A stretch of 64,000 nucleotides of DNA, from assembly GCF_025061645.1 (NCBI RefSeq), contig NZ_JANYMP010000022.1, forward strand, positions 1-64,000, in the 5' to 3' direction. Within the stretch, counting starts at the first letter, position 1. Every line of letters starts with the position of its first letter. The position numbers and the translations under genes are program-made. This document shows positions 1 to 8,961 of the stretch, one piece after another. Under the pieces are notes generated by a model. It was not told where the DNA came from, searched no databases, and saw nothing but the letters and a program-made list of their open reading frames with translations. This DNA comes from Umezawaea endophytica. Its GTDB lineage: Bacteria; Actinomycetota; Actinomycetes; Mycobacteriales; Pseudonocardiaceae.

Positions 1-190
1 CACTCGCGGGCTGCGCCCGCTTGTTCGCGTGCGTCGTCCGAACCAAGAGGCGTGTTCGAGGGAAGCGGGCGGGGGAGGAGTTCCGGAGGGTCGGCGGTGG
101 AGGCGTGCTGGCCGTTGTCGACTGCGGAGTGGTGCACGTCGTCTGGCGGCTCAGCGTTGGGGCGGTGGTGGTGGATGGATGCGGGGGAGT
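1..190. other. Left edge, no gene assigned
   Basis: No convincing gene was found here. On the minus strand, downstream of the jag gene, all three frames stay open toward the window edge, so the reading frame cannot be decided. In many actinobacteria the next gene in this direction is rsmG (16S rRNA methyltransferase), and its variable N-terminus could lie here. The sequence contains no recognisable motif to prove it. Confidence 0.3.
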
Positions 191-206
191 TGTTCCACGT
201 GAAACG
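191..206. promoter_or_regulatory. parS-like ParB binding site
   Basis: The 16-mer TGTTCCACGTGAAACG differs at two positions from the classical parS palindrome TGTTTCACGTGAAACA, and at one position from the 14-base actinobacterial core. parS sites cluster around oriC and parAB, where ParB loads for chromosome segregation. The location fits: it lies between the end of jag and the expected rsmG-parA-parB genes. The site also overlaps a short inverted repeat (CCACGT, 3-base gap, ACGTGG). Confidence 0.65.
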
Positions 207-218
207 TGGCAAACAAAA

Positions 219-253
219 AGCGCGGCCCGCTCCACAGGGGAGCGGGCCGCGCT
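219..253 (-). terminator. Intrinsic terminator of the rpmH-jag operon
   Basis: A perfect 15-bp GC-rich stem (219-233 with 239-253) closes a 5-base loop. Read on the minus strand it is followed by five T residues and then GTTT. This is a canonical rho-independent terminator about 17 bp beyond the jag stop codon. Confidence 0.88.
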
Positions 254-269
254 GGGGTCTGGCGGGGTA

Positions 270-815
270 TCAAGCCTGCGGCAGGATCACCACTCGGCGC
301 TGGGGTTCTTCGCCCTCGCTTTCGCTGTGGACGCCTGCGACGGCGGCTACGGCGTCGTGGACGACCTTGCGCTCGAACGGCGTCATCGGGTGCAGGCGGA
401 TGCGTTCGCCCGACGACAGCACCTTCTCGGCCGTGGTGCGGCCGAGGTCCGCCAGCTCGGCACGGCGGCCCGCGCGCCAGCCCGCCACGTCCAGCATGAG
501 CCTGCTGCGCACGCCGGTCTCCTGCTGCACCGCGAGTCGAGTCAGCTCCTGCAACGACTCGAGCACGGTGCCGCGGGTGCCGACGAGCTTCTCCAGGTCC
601 TCGCCGCCGTCGATGCTGACGATCGCCCGACCGGCTTCGACGTCCAGGTCGATGTCGCCGTCGTAGTCGAGCAGGTCGAGCAGGCGCTCCAGGTAGTCAC
701 CCGCGATGTCGCCCTCCTGGACGAGCAGGTCTTCCGAACTGCCACGCGTCTTCGGCTCCGCCTCGACGGCGTCCTCCGCCGCGTCCACCTCGGCCGCCTG
801 CAACGTCTCCGACAC
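270..815 (-). CDS. jag: Jag/KhpB family RNA-binding protein (R3H domain)
   Basis: Protein of 181 residues. The N-terminus is acidic and probably disordered. A KH-like region follows (GTRGTVLESLQELTRLA), then a C-terminal R3H domain with RLHPMTPFERKVVHDAVA. Family members (KhpB/EloR/Jag) bind RNA with KhpA and influence cell elongation. The GTG start at 815 is chosen because GGAGAGGAG lies just upstream; an in-frame ATG at 848 would overlap the end of yidC and lacks a ribosome site. It is the last gene of the rpmH-rnpA-yidD-yidC-jag operon and ends at an intrinsic terminator. Confidence 0.9.
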   Translation of the reverse strand: MSETLQAAEVDAAEDAVEAEPKTRGSSEDLLVQEGDIAGDYLERLLDLLDYDGDIDLDVEAGRAIVSIDGGEDLEKLVGTRGTVLESLQELTRLAVQQETGVRSRLMLDVAGWRAGRRAELADLGRTTAEKVLSSGERIRLHPMTPFERKVVHDAVAAVAGVHSESEGEEPQRRVVILPQA

Positions 816-844
816 GATGTCTCCTCTCCAGGGCAAGCGCCCGG

Positions 845-1918
845 TCAACGACGCTTCTTGTTGCCCTGCTTCTTGCCAGGGGATCGGCCTGTGATCAGGC
901 CGGGGATCTCGGTGTTGGCCGACGCGCTGCTGCCGTTGCTCTCAGGGGTCAGGTCCGCCGCGGTGGGCGGGGTGTCCTGGGCGCGGGTGGCGGGTCGTTT
1001 GCCCTTGGCGGTGCCCATGGCCCGCGCGTTGCCGGTGCGGACGCCGGGGGTGGGCTTCTGGCCTGCGCGCGGGGCGTTCGGCTTCGCGCCGGGCTTGGGC
1101 GCGAGGTCCTTGCGCTGGCTGATCGCCTCGACCTTCTTGGCTTCTTCCTCGCGGTCGATGCGCCGGTACACGAAGTGCTGCTGCGCGAGCGTCCAGCCGT
1201 TGTTGCTCAGCCAGTACAGCAGGATCGCGATGGGGAAGAAGAGGCCACCGACGAGCACGCCGAGCGGGAAGATGTAGAGCGTCAGCTTGTTCATGATCGC
1301 GGTCTGCGGGTTGTCGATCGCCGACTGCGTCTGCCTGGCGACCGAGTGGCGCGCGGTGAAGTGGGTCGCGATGCTGGCGATGATCATCAGCGGGATGGCG
1401 ACGATGATGACCGCGCTGCGCTGGGTGCTGAACGCCGCGAGCTGGTCGGCGGGCATCGTGATGAACGTCGACAGGTTCGCGCCGAAGAGCTTCGCCTGGA
1501 CGAAGGACTCGACGCCCTTGGCGTCGAAGAAGTAGACCTCGCCCCAGCCGGGCTTGAACGAGCGCAGCACGTGGAACAGACCGATGAACACCGGGATCTG
1601 GACCAGCATGGGGAGGCAGCCGCCGAGCGGGTTGACCCCGTGCTCGGACTGGAGCTTCTGCATCTCGGCCGCTTGGCGCTGGCGGTCGTTGGGGTACTTC
1701 TTCTTGATCTTCTGCATCTCCGGCGCGAACTCCTGCATCTTCCGCATGGAGCGCACCTGGCCGACGAACGGCTTGAAGAGCAGGGCTCGGAGGGTGAAGA
1801 CGAGGAAGACCACGGACAGAGCCCACGCGAGTCCGCTGGATTCGCCGAGGACGTGGCCGAAAACCCAGTGCCAACACCAGAGGATGAAGGACACCGGGTA
1901 GTAGATGAAGTTGAGCAC
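845..1918 (-). CDS. yidC: Membrane protein insertase YidC
   Basis: A 357-residue Oxa1/YidC-type insertase that places proteins into the cytoplasmic membrane, alone or with SecYEG. An early hydrophobic segment is followed by TLRALLFKPF with the conserved groove arginine. Next come a charged cytoplasmic loop (MQKIKKKYPNDRQ), the family motif GVNPLGGCLPMLVQIP and further transmembrane segments. The C-terminal tail of about 100 residues is rich in Lys, Pro and Ala and ends GKKQGNKKRR, typical of actinobacterial YidC, where it may contact ribosomes. GTG start with GAGGAG upstream. The yidD stop codon lies inside this ribosome site, so the genes are tightly coupled. Confidence 0.95.
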   Translation of the reverse strand: MLNFIYYPVSFILWCWHWVFGHVLGESSGLAWALSVVFLVFTLRALLFKPFVGQVRSMRKMQEFAPEMQKIKKKYPNDRQRQAAEMQKLQSEHGVNPLGGCLPMLVQIPVFIGLFHVLRSFKPGWGEVYFFDAKGVESFVQAKLFGANLSTFITMPADQLAAFSTQRSAVIIVAIPLMIIASIATHFTARHSVARQTQSAIDNPQTAIMNKLTLYIFPLGVLVGGLFFPIAILLYWLSNNGWTLAQQHFVYRRIDREEEAKKVEAISQRKDLAPKPGAKPNAPRAGQKPTPGVRTGNARAMGTAKGKRPATRAQDTPPTAADLTPESNGSSASANTEIPGLITGRSPGKKQGNKKRR

Positions 1919-1922
1919 TGAG

Positions 1923-2204
1923 CTACTCCTCGGCGGATGTGTCGGGGACCTGTTCCTGGCGAGGTCTCCTCGGTGGAACGGGGTCCAGGCCTCCAGGGTG
2001 CCAGGGTCCGCAGCGGGCCAGCCGGCGAAGGGTCAGCCAGGTACCGCGCAGCGCACCGTGGACGGTCAACGCTTCGACCGCGTAGGCACTGCAACTCGGG
2101 TAGAAGCGGCAGCTCGGCGGTAGGAACGGCGAGATGAACCGCTGGTAGAGCCGCACCGGCAGGATGAGCACGCGCGCGAGGGGACTCGACTGCGTGGTGG
2201 TCAT
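1923..2204 (-). CDS. yidD: Membrane protein insertion efficiency factor YidD
   Basis: A 93-residue YidD protein with the family core [23 protein letters not shown] and CGPWHPGG. This is a small, basic, cysteine-containing membrane-associated protein that assists YidC-dependent insertion. The first residues overlap the 3' end of rnpA by 4 bases (ATGA type), which implies translational coupling. The C-terminus ([13 protein letters not shown]) is a short unconserved tail. Confidence 0.93.
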   Translation of the reverse strand: MTTTQSSPLARVLILPVRLYQRFISPFLPPSCRFYPSCSAYAVEALTVHGALRGTWLTLRRLARCGPWHPGGLDPVPPRRPRQEQVPDTSAEE

Positions 2205-2575
2205 CGCAACAGCCTGCGCAGGGCGGCGTCGAAGTCGGCCGCGAGCTCGGCGCTGGACGCCTCGGCTGAGGCGGGCAGCGCGCGCACGACGAGCGAGGTG
2301 CCCGCGGGCAGCCGCGCCAGCCTGTCGCGGACGACGTGGCGCAGCTTGCGGCTCACCCGGTGGCGGACCACCGAGTTGCCCACGGCCTTGCTCACGACGA
2401 AGCCCACCTTGGACATGTCCAAGGTGGGCCGCGCCGAGGATTCAGTAGATGTCTGCTGCCCTGACGACCGCACCAGGGCGTGCACGACCAGCCGGGGCCG
2501 TCCTGCACGGCGGCCTCGGCGAACCACCAGGCCGAAGTCCTGGCTGCGGGTCAGCCGGGCGGCCGCGGGGAGCAC
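2201..2575 (-). CDS. rnpA: Ribonuclease P protein component
   Basis: Protein subunit of RNase P, 124 residues, which helps the RNA subunit remove 5' leaders from pre-tRNA. The signature [24 protein letters not shown] is present with its RNR-like basic helix. The start is GTG at 2575. No clear Shine-Dalgarno is visible, but the start lies 13 bases after the rpmH stop, so coupling is likely. Just before the signature the protein has a Ser/Thr-rich stretch ending PTLDMSK, encoded by a perfect 28-bp palindrome (separate entry). Confidence 0.93.
   Translation of the reverse strand: MLPAAARLTRSQDFGLVVRRGRRAGRPRLVVHALVRSSGQQTSTESSARPTLDMSKVGFVVSKAVGNSVVRHRVSRKLRHVVRDRLARLPAGTSLVVRALPASAEASSAELAADFDAALRRLLR
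2402..2429. repeat. Perfect 28-bp palindrome inside rnpA
   Basis: All 14 base pairs of the palindrome match, from GCCCACCTTGGACA to its reverse complement, with no spacer. It lies inside the rnpA coding sequence and encodes residues PTLDMSKVG just ahead of the conserved RNase P protein motif. It could form a cruciform, an mRNA hairpin or a protein-binding site. Its function is unknown. Confidence 0.85.
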
Positions 2576-2588
2576 GGCGCTGCTGTTA

Positions 2589-2732
2589 TCAGGCGGACAG
2601 GCGGTCGCGGCCCTTGGTGCGCCGCGCTGCGAGGATGGCCCGGCCGGCGCGGGTGCGCATGCGCAGCCGGAAGCCGTGCGTCTTGGCGCGGCGGCGGTTG
2701 TTGGGCTGGAAGGTGCGCTTACCCTTGCTCAC
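2589..2732 (-). CDS. rpmH: 50S ribosomal protein L34
   Basis: A 47-residue, highly basic ribosomal protein: it begins [20 protein letters not shown] and continues [18 protein letters not shown]. Length and motif match bacterial L34 exactly. The GTG start at 2732 has GGGAGA upstream. It is the first gene of the minus-strand operon that diverges from dnaA, the standard arrangement at bacterial origins. Confidence 0.97.
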   Translation of the reverse strand: MSKGKRTFQPNNRRRAKTHGFRLRMRTRAGRAILAARRTKGRDRLSA

Positions 2733-3208
2733 GGCTGGATCTCCCGGTGCTGACTACCAAGCAGGTCTGTGGGCGTCCCCAGCCGATCAACAATCCGGCG
2801 CCGTCCGGCACCTGGGCAGGACGGTCGCGGCAAGAGCGCGCCAAACGCACCCGTCGCTCGCGGGAGACTTCACCGAGGGTACGCAGGCGGGGGCCCTGTT
2901 CTCAAATCGGGGTGGCGCTGAACACGCCCCGCGACACACCGGCGACACGGCGGTGCTTGCCCGCCACCCCACCTTGTGGCACGGCGCGAGCCTTGTTAGC
3001 GTGCACCCTCCCGCGGATTTCGAGGCGCACCTGGATGTCGCCGAAACTGCCCCCACGGTGCGCTGAATCGCCGTCGGGATCCGCCGCGTCCCGACGCACC
3101 TTCGTGCACAGTTGTGGATAACTCTGTGGATGCCTCTATTCTCCGAGTCCACACCGTGAAGCGGGTAGCTCCACGGGGGGAGCACGTCGAGGGGAGGGGA
3201 GCGCGCAG
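2733..3208. promoter_or_regulatory. rpmH-dnaA divergent spacer with DnaA boxes
   Basis: This 476-bp non-coding spacer must hold the divergent promoters for rpmH and dnaA. A perfect DnaA box of the TTATCCACA type lies at 3113-3121 (read on the minus strand), with a degenerate partner at 3125-3133. Both are within 100 bp of the dnaA start, which suits autoregulation of dnaA by DnaA. No coding frame here looks protein-like. Confidence 0.7.
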
Positions 3209-4867
3209 GTGTCCAACCACCAGACCGATCTCGGTCTCGTGTGGGAGCAGGTGGTCGCGGAACTGGCCGCCAGCACCCTGTCCCCGCAGCAGCGAGCTTG
3301 GATGCGGGTGACCAGGCCGATCGGTCTGCTCGACGGGACCGCGCTGCTGGCCGCGCCGAGCGACTTCGCCAAGGAAGCCATCGAGCGCGCGCTGCGCGAA
3401 CCCATCACCGCCGCCCTGTCCCGCCGCCTCGGCCGGGCCGTGTCGCTGGCCGTGAAGGTCGACTCACCCGAACCGGTGAACACCCCGACGACTCCCATCC
3501 CGGTCGCGCACGGCGTGCCCGGCGGCAACGGGATCAGCCAGCCGATCGGTCTGCTCGACCAGTCGATGCCCGGCCAGTTGCCGAACCACCTGCCCGGTCC
3601 GATGCCCGCGCAGCCGATGCCCGGCCAGCCCGTGCCGGGTCCGGGGCAGCAGTTGTCGATGCCGACCGGCGAGGACGGCGACGGCGAGTCCGACAGCGAC
3701 GAGGTCGACGAGGAGCGCGAGGCCCGTGAGGCGCTCGCGACCGTCCACGAGATCTGGCCGACGTTCAGCGGCAGCGCCCCGGTCAGCGGCACGCCGTTCA
3801 CCCGGCCCGCGAACCCGCCGACGTCGCAGACCCGGCTGAACGAGAAGTACAACTTCGACACGTTCGTCATCGGCGCCTCGAACCGGTTCGCCCACGCGGC
3901 CGCGGTCGCGGTGGCCGAGGCGCCCGCCCGCGCCTACAACCCGCTGTTCATCTGGGGCGAGTCCGGGCTCGGCAAGACGCACCTGCTCCACGCGGTCGGC
4001 CACTACGCGCAGCGCCTGTTCCCCGGCATGCGCGTGCGGTACGTGTCGACCGAGGAGTTCACCAACGACTTCATCAACTCCCTGCGCGACGACCGCAAGG
4101 TCGCGTTCCAGCGCCGCTACCGGGACATCGACGTGCTCCTCGTCGACGACATCCAGTTCCTGGAGGGCAAGGAGGGCACGCAGGAGGAGTTCTTCCACAC
4201 CTTCAACACGCTGCACAACTCGAACAAGCAGATCGTCGTGTCCTCGGACCGGCCGCCCAAGCGGCTGGAAACCCTGGAGGACCGGCTGCGGACGCGCTTC
4301 GAGTGGGGTCTGATCACGGACATCCAGCCGCCCGAGCTGGAGACCCGGATCGCGATCCTCCGCAAGAAGGCGGCGCAGGACCGGTTGGCGGCGCCCGCCG
4401 AGGTGCTGGAGTTCATCGCGGCCCGGATCGAGCGGAACATCCGCGAGCTCGAAGGCGCGCTGATCCGGGTGACGGCGTTCGCGTCGCTCAACCGGCAGCC
4501 GGTCGACGTGCAGTTGGCCGAGATCGTCCTGCGGGACCTGATCCCGGACTCGCACGCGCCCGAGGTGACCGCGCCGACGATCATGGCGGTCACGGCGGAG
4601 TACTTCGGCGTGACGATCGACGACCTGTGCGGCAAGGGCAAGACGAAAGCGCTTGCGAACGCCCGGCAGATCTCCATGTACCTGTGCCGCGAGCTGACGG
4701 ACCTGTCGCTGCCGAAGATCGGCCAGACGTTCGGCGGTCGCGACCACACGACCGTCATGCACGCGGACAAGAAGATCCGCAAGGAGATGGCCGAGCGCCG
4801 CCGGATCTACGACCAGGTCCAGGAGCTCACCTCCCGGATCAAGCAGCGCTCCCGGCACACCGTCTAG
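3209..4867 (+). CDS. dnaA: Chromosomal replication initiator protein DnaA
   Basis: A 552-residue initiator ATPase that binds DnaA boxes and melts oriC. Domain I (about 1-90) is followed by a long Pro/Gly/acidic linker, domain II (about 90-215). The AAA+ domain carries Walker [11 protein letters not shown] near residue 250 and Walker [12 protein letters not shown] near 310. C-terminal domain IV has the DNA-binding signature [14 protein letters not shown] near 509. The GTG start follows GGGGAGGGG. The extended linker is usual for high-GC actinobacteria. A strong hairpin follows the gene, so dnaA is probably transcribed separately from dnaN, with oriC between them. Confidence 0.98.
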   Translation: MSNHQTDLGLVWEQVVAELAASTLSPQQRAWMRVTRPIGLLDGTALLAAPSDFAKEAIERALREPITAALSRRLGRAVSLAVKVDSPEPVNTPTTPIPVAHGVPGGNGISQPIGLLDQSMPGQLPNHLPGPMPAQPMPGQPVPGPGQQLSMPTGEDGDGESDSDEVDEEREAREALATVHEIWPTFSGSAPVSGTPFTRPANPPTSQTRLNEKYNFDTFVIGASNRFAHAAAVAVAEAPARAYNPLFIWGESGLGKTHLLHAVGHYAQRLFPGMRVRYVSTEEFTNDFINSLRDDRKVAFQRRYRDIDVLLVDDIQFLEGKEGTQEEFFHTFNTLHNSNKQIVVSSDRPPKRLETLEDRLRTRFEWGLITDIQPPELETRIAILRKKAAQDRLAAPAEVLEFIAARIERNIRELEGALIRVTAFASLNRQPVDVQLAEIVLRDLIPDSHAPEVTAPTIMAVTAEYFGVTIDDLCGKGKTKALANARQISMYLCRELTDLSLPKIGQTFGGRDHTTVMHADKKIRKEMAERRRIYDQVQELTSRIKQRSRHTV

Positions 4868-4878
4868 TACGGCCGACG

Positions 4879-4925
4879 ACGAAGCGGGCGGGATCACCTC
4901 ACGGAGGTGGTCCCGCCCGCTTCGT
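4879..4925 (+). terminator. Long hairpin terminator after dnaA
   Basis: A 22-bp stem (4879-4900 with 4904-4925) contains one G-U wobble and closes on a 3-base ACG loop. It starts 11 bp after the dnaA stop. There is no T tract, as is common for actinobacterial terminators. Confidence 0.75.
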
Positions 4926-5160
4926 TCCGTGGGACCCTTGCCCCGCCCTCCCGGTCGCGCGCGGCGTCCTTTCCGACGACGCCCCCGACTCCCGGCGAGC
5001 ACCCGATCAGAAACCCAGCGCCCGTCGAACGGCCCCCGCGCGCCCTCGTCGGACTTTTCCCAGAGCCCCCGCGCCGCGACTCCGGACCCCCGAGAACGGG
5101 TGGGTCGGGCGGCGCCCGAGGGTCGGGACGTCGCCACTTTTCTCGTTGACCGCCGGTCAC

Positions 5161-5475
5161 GACCTGTGGACAACCTCAGAAATGTTGTCCGAACGGGGGA
5201 GTTTTGGGCTCCGAACCCTGTGCAGCACCCGGGTACAACTGCACCCACACCCGGGGATGCACCCGGGGACAAGTCGGCTTGCCTGTGGACCAAACGGAGC
5301 AGTCCCGGAGTTGTCCCCGGGGGCGCCGAGTTGTCCCCGGGTGGGACCCCCCAGTTGCCCACAGGTTGGAAGGGGCGCTGACCTGCGAGGACACGCGTTG
5401 TCCACACAATCCACAACCCTTACTGTTACTGCTGTTGTTCTCTCTTGAAGAGAAGAACAAAAGAAAAACAGGGGG
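5161..5475. other. oriC: oriC, chromosomal replication origin
   Basis: The dnaA-dnaN spacer (4868-5715) has no protein-like frame. It holds perfect actinobacterial DnaA boxes (TTGTCCACA) at 5165-5173 (minus) and 5398-5406 (plus). One-mismatch boxes lie at 5284-5292 (minus) and 5355-5363 (plus), and TTGTCCCCG/TTGTCCGAA variants at 5185, 5264, 5311 and 5331. Next to the last strong box is the most AT-rich stretch of the region (about 5417-5475), which includes an imperfect inverted repeat at 5435-5460; this is the likely unwinding element. Order and position match Streptomyces and Mycobacterium origins. Confidence 0.9.
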
Positions 5476-5715
5476 TGGCGAAACCCGGGGACAAGCGGCC
5501 GGACGGCCCTCCCGCGCTCCCCGCCCCGAGATGACGTGAGGGCTCCGGACGCTCTACGGTGGAGCAACCACGCCAGGAGGTTGGAGCCCGAGCTCGACCC
5601 ACCTGAGGCGAACGCGGTCCGCTTCCCAGCGGTTCACCCCCACAGCTCACAACGCATCGCCACGTTGGACCGACCGTCGCCCCGGTCGGTCGTGCCGACT
5701 TGAGGAAGGACGCTC

Positions 5716-6855
5716 ATGAAGATCCGCGTCGAGCGCGACGGCCTGGCCGACGCCGTCGCCTGGGTCGCGCGCAGCCTGCCGTCCAGGCCGCCCGTTCCGG
5801 TGCTCGGTGGAGTCCTGCTCGACGCCGGTTCCCCGGACGGCGCGCCGGGGGACTCGCTCACCGTCTCGGGCTTCGACTACGAGGTCTCGGCGACGGTCGG
5901 CGTCCCGGCCACGATCGCGGACGGCGGCAAGACCCTCGTCTCCGGTCGTCTCCTCGCGGACATCACCAAGGCGCTGCCGAACCACCCGGTCGAGATCTCC
6001 GTCGACGGCTCCCGGATGACGATCACCTGTGGCAGCGCCAAGTTCAGCCTCCCGACGATGCCGGTCGAGGACTACCCCGCGCTGCCGAACATGCCGCAGC
6101 TCGCCGGCGAGCTGGCCGGTGAGGTCTTCAGCGAGGCCGTCGCCCAGGTCGCCGTCGCGGCGGGCAAGGACGACACGCTGCCGATGCTGACCGGTGTCCG
6201 CCTGGAGATCGGCGAGGGCAAGTTCACCCTCGTCGCCACGGACCGGTTCCGGCTGGCGATGCGCGAGTTCGCGTGGGAGCCGAACGAGACCCTGAGCGAG
6301 ACCGCCGTGCTCGTCCCGGCGCGCACGCTCGCCGACGCGGCCAAGACCCTCGGCGGTTCGGGCAACAAGGTCGAGCTGTCGCTCGCGGCGAACGACGGGC
6401 TCCTCGGCCTCTCGGGCAACGGCAGGCGCACGACGACCCGGCTGCTCGACGCGGACTTCCCGAAGTACCGCCAACTCCTCCCCAGCGAGCACTCCGCCGC
6501 CGCGATCATCGAGGTGGACTCCCTCGTCCAGGCGATCAAGCGCGTCTCGCTCGTCGCGGAGCGGGGCACCCAGGTCCGGCTGGAGTTCGTCGACGGCGGC
6601 CTGCGCCTGTCGGCGGGCGGCGACGACGAGGGCAGCGCCGAGGAAGAGCTCCCGGTCGAGTACACCGGCGAGCCGGTCACGATCGCGTTCAACCCCACGT
6701 ACCTCCTGGAGGGCGTGCACGCCGTGCGCACGGCCAAGGCCCACCTGTCCTTCACGACCCCCAGCAGGCCCGCCCTGTTGAAGCCGGTCGATGATGAGGG
6801 CGGCGTGGCGCCGGGCTACCTGTACCTGCTGATGCCCGTTCGCCTGCCCGGCTAA
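5716..6855 (+). CDS. dnaN: DNA polymerase III beta subunit (sliding clamp)
   Basis: A 379-residue sliding clamp that tethers DNA polymerase III to DNA. Recognisable segments are [20 protein letters not shown] at the N-terminus, [26 protein letters not shown] and [12 protein letters not shown]. The C-terminus [12 protein letters not shown] is the typical clamp end. An ATG start follows AGGAAGG. The gene lies directly downstream of oriC and heads the dnaN-gnd-recF-DUF721 group. Confidence 0.98.
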   Translation: MKIRVERDGLADAVAWVARSLPSRPPVPVLGGVLLDAGSPDGAPGDSLTVSGFDYEVSATVGVPATIADGGKTLVSGRLLADITKALPNHPVEISVDGSRMTITCGSAKFSLPTMPVEDYPALPNMPQLAGELAGEVFSEAVAQVAVAAGKDDTLPMLTGVRLEIGEGKFTLVATDRFRLAMREFAWEPNETLSETAVLVPARTLADAAKTLGGSGNKVELSLAANDGLLGLSGNGRRTTTRLLDADFPKYRQLLPSEHSAAAIIEVDSLVQAIKRVSLVAERGTQVRLEFVDGGLRLSAGGDDEGSAEEELPVEYTGEPVTIAFNPTYLLEGVHAVRTAKAHLSFTTPSRPALLKPVDDEGGVAPGYLYLLMPVRLPG

Positions 6856-6885
6856 ACGTCAACTCGAAACAGGGGAGTCAGCACC

Positions 6886-7800
6886 GTGCAGCTCGGACTT
6901 GTGGGCCTCGGCAAGATGGGCTTCAACATGCGCGAGCGGATTCGCCGCGCGGGCCACGAGGTTGTCGGTTACGACCGCAACCCCGAGGTCACCGACGCGA
7001 GTTCGCTCGCCGACCTGGTCGACAAGCTGGAAGCCCCCCGCGTCGTGTGGGTGATGGTCCCGGCGGGCGACATCACCCGGCAGACGATCGCGGACCTCGG
7101 TGAGCTGCTGGCCCCCGGCGACCTCGTGATCGACGGCGGCAACTCCCGCTACACCGACGACAAGGTGAACGCGGAACTGTTGGCGGGCAAGGAGATCGGC
7201 TACCTCGACACGGGCGTGTCCGGTGGCGTGTGGGGTCTCGACAACGGGTACGGCCTGATGGTCGGCGGCGCGGCCGAGGACGTCGAGAAGGCCATGCCGA
7301 TCTTCGACGCGCTGCGCCCCGAAGGTCCCCGCGAAGAGGGTTTCGCGCACGCCGGTCAGGTCGGCGCGGGCCACTTCGCGAAGATGATCCACAACGGCAT
7401 CGAGTACGGCCTGATGCAGGCGTACGCCGAGGGCTTCGAGCTGCTGGAGGCCTCCAAGCTCGTGGAGAACGTGCCCGCGACCATCAAGGCGTGGCAGCGC
7501 GGCACCGTCGTCCGGTCCTGGCTGCTCGACCTCCTGGTCCGCGCGCTCGATTCGGACCCCGAGCTGGACGACCTGCGCGGCCACGTCGAGGACTCCGGCG
7601 AGGGCCGGTGGACCGTCGAGGAGGCGATCAACCTCGCGGTGCCCGCGCCGGTGATCTCCGCCGCGCTGTTCGCCCGGTTCGCGTCGCGCCAGGACGACTC
7701 GCCCGCCATGCGCGCGGTCGCCTCGCTGCGCAACCAGTTCGGTGGTCACGCCGTGCAAGCCGCCGGACCGACGTCCGGCAGCGGTAGCACGCAGAGCTGA
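6886..7800 (+). CDS. gnd: 6-phosphogluconate dehydrogenase (decarboxylating), short type
   Basis: A 304-residue enzyme oxidising 6-phosphogluconate to ribulose 5-phosphate. The Rossmann motif GLVGLGKMGFNM is at the N-terminus. VIDGGNSRY, the substrate motif DTGVSGGVWGLDNGYGLMVGG and catalytic GAGHFAKMIHNGIEYG follow. The short form (about 300 residues) is the YqeC/GntZ-like class, often NAD-preferring, rather than the 470-residue enteric form; cofactor preference is inferred. GTG start after GGGGAG. Position between dnaN and recF is conserved in many actinobacteria, and recF starts only 9 bases later. Confidence 0.93.
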   Translation: MQLGLVGLGKMGFNMRERIRRAGHEVVGYDRNPEVTDASSLADLVDKLEAPRVVWVMVPAGDITRQTIADLGELLAPGDLVIDGGNSRYTDDKVNAELLAGKEIGYLDTGVSGGVWGLDNGYGLMVGGAAEDVEKAMPIFDALRPEGPREEGFAHAGQVGAGHFAKMIHNGIEYGLMQAYAEGFELLEASKLVENVPATIKAWQRGTVVRSWLLDLLVRALDSDPELDDLRGHVEDSGEGRWTVEEAINLAVPAPVISAALFARFASRQDDSPAMRAVASLRNQFGGHAVQAAGPTSGSGSTQS

Positions 7801-7809
7801 CGCCCGCCG

Positions 7810-8961
7810 TTGTACGTCAGGCACCTCCAGGTCAGCGACTTCCGCTCGTGGGAGCGCGCCGACCTGGCGTTCGAGCCGGGGGTCAGCGTGCTGGTCGGGC
7901 CGAACGGCCAGGGCAAGACGAACCTGGTCGAGGCGCTCGGCTACGTGGCCACGCTCGGGTCGCACCGGGTGGCCACCGACGTGCCGCTGATCCGGCACGG
8001 CAGTCCCCGCGCGGTGGTGCGGGCCGCGGTCGTCAACGACGGCCGCGAACTGCTGGTGGAACTGGAGATCACGCCGGGCAAGGCGAACCGGGCGCGGATC
8101 AACCGCGGCCCGGTTCCCCGTCCGCGGGACGTGCTGGGGATCCTGCGCACCGTGCTGTTCGCGCCGGAGGACCTGGCGCTGGTGCGCGGCGATCCCGGTG
8201 AACGTCGCCGGTTCCTCGACGAGATGCTCGTGGCGCGCGCGCCCCGGTACGCCGGGGTGCGCAGCGACTACGAGCGGGTGCTCAAGCAGCGCGGCGCCCT
8301 GCTGAAGACGGCGGGGGCGGCGAAGCGGGCCGGGCGGTCCGGTGACCTCAGCACCCTGGACGTGTGGGACGGGCACCTGGCGAAGCACGGGGCGGAACTG
8401 CTCGCCGCGCGGCTCGACCTCGTCGCGGACATCGCGCCGCACGTGGCCGCGTCGTACGCGGAGGTCGCCCCGGAGTCGCGGCCCGCGAAGATCCGGTACC
8501 GGTCGAGCCTCGGCGAGTCGCAGCCCGAGGGCTTCGGCGTGCCGGGCGGGCCGCGGGCCGACCGGGGCCAGTTGGAGGACGCGATGCTCGTCGAGCTGTA
8601 CCGCGTCCGCTCGCAGGAGGTCGACCGGGGTGTCTGCCTGGTCGGTCCGCACCGCGACGAGCTGGAGCTGGCGCTCGGCGAGCTGCCCGCGAAGGGGTAC
8701 GCCAGTCACGGGGAGTCATGGTCGTTCGCACTGGCCCTGCGGCTCGGGGGGTACGAGCTGCTGCGTGTCGACGGCACCGAACCGGTGCTCGTGCTGGACG
8801 ATGTGTTCGCCGAACTCGACCGCGGCCGACGGCGGCAGCTCGCGAAGGTCGCGGCGGGTGCGGAGCAGGTCCTGATCACCGCGGCCGTCGCCGAGGACGT
8901 GCCGGAGGAGCTCGCGGGCGCTCGGTTTGAGGTTCGCCATGGGGAGGTGCACAGTGTCTGA
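7810..8961 (+). CDS. recF: DNA replication/repair protein RecF
   Basis: A 383-residue SMC-like ATPase that helps RecOR load RecA at single-strand gaps. Walker [16 protein letters not shown] lies near residues 28-42, the signature [11 protein letters not shown] near 275-285, and the Walker B segment [12 protein letters not shown] near the C-terminus. The start is TTG at 7810, which gives the canonical [14 protein letters not shown] beginning. The 3' end overlaps the DUF721 gene by 8 bases. Confidence 0.96.
   Translation: MYVRHLQVSDFRSWERADLAFEPGVSVLVGPNGQGKTNLVEALGYVATLGSHRVATDVPLIRHGSPRAVVRAAVVNDGRELLVELEITPGKANRARINRGPVPRPRDVLGILRTVLFAPEDLALVRGDPGERRRFLDEMLVARAPRYAGVRSDYERVLKQRGALLKTAGAAKRAGRSGDLSTLDVWDGHLAKHGAELLAARLDLVADIAPHVAASYAEVAPESRPAKIRYRSSLGESQPEGFGVPGGPRADRGQLEDAMLVELYRVRSQEVDRGVCLVGPHRDELELALGELPAKGYASHGESWSFALALRLGGYELLRVDGTEPVLVLDDVFAELDRGRRRQLAKVAAGAEQVLITAAVAEDVPEELAGARFEVRHGEVHSV

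Noticed and set aside
3464-5416. Long open frame on the minus strand opposite dnaA
   Set aside because: It is an antisense shadow caused by high GC third positions. The product is Arg/Val/Leu-rich without motifs and runs through oriC.
5435-5460. Inverted repeat as a terminator
   Set aside because: It is AT-rich, lies between the DnaA boxes and dnaN with no gene ending nearby, and fits the oriC unwinding region better.
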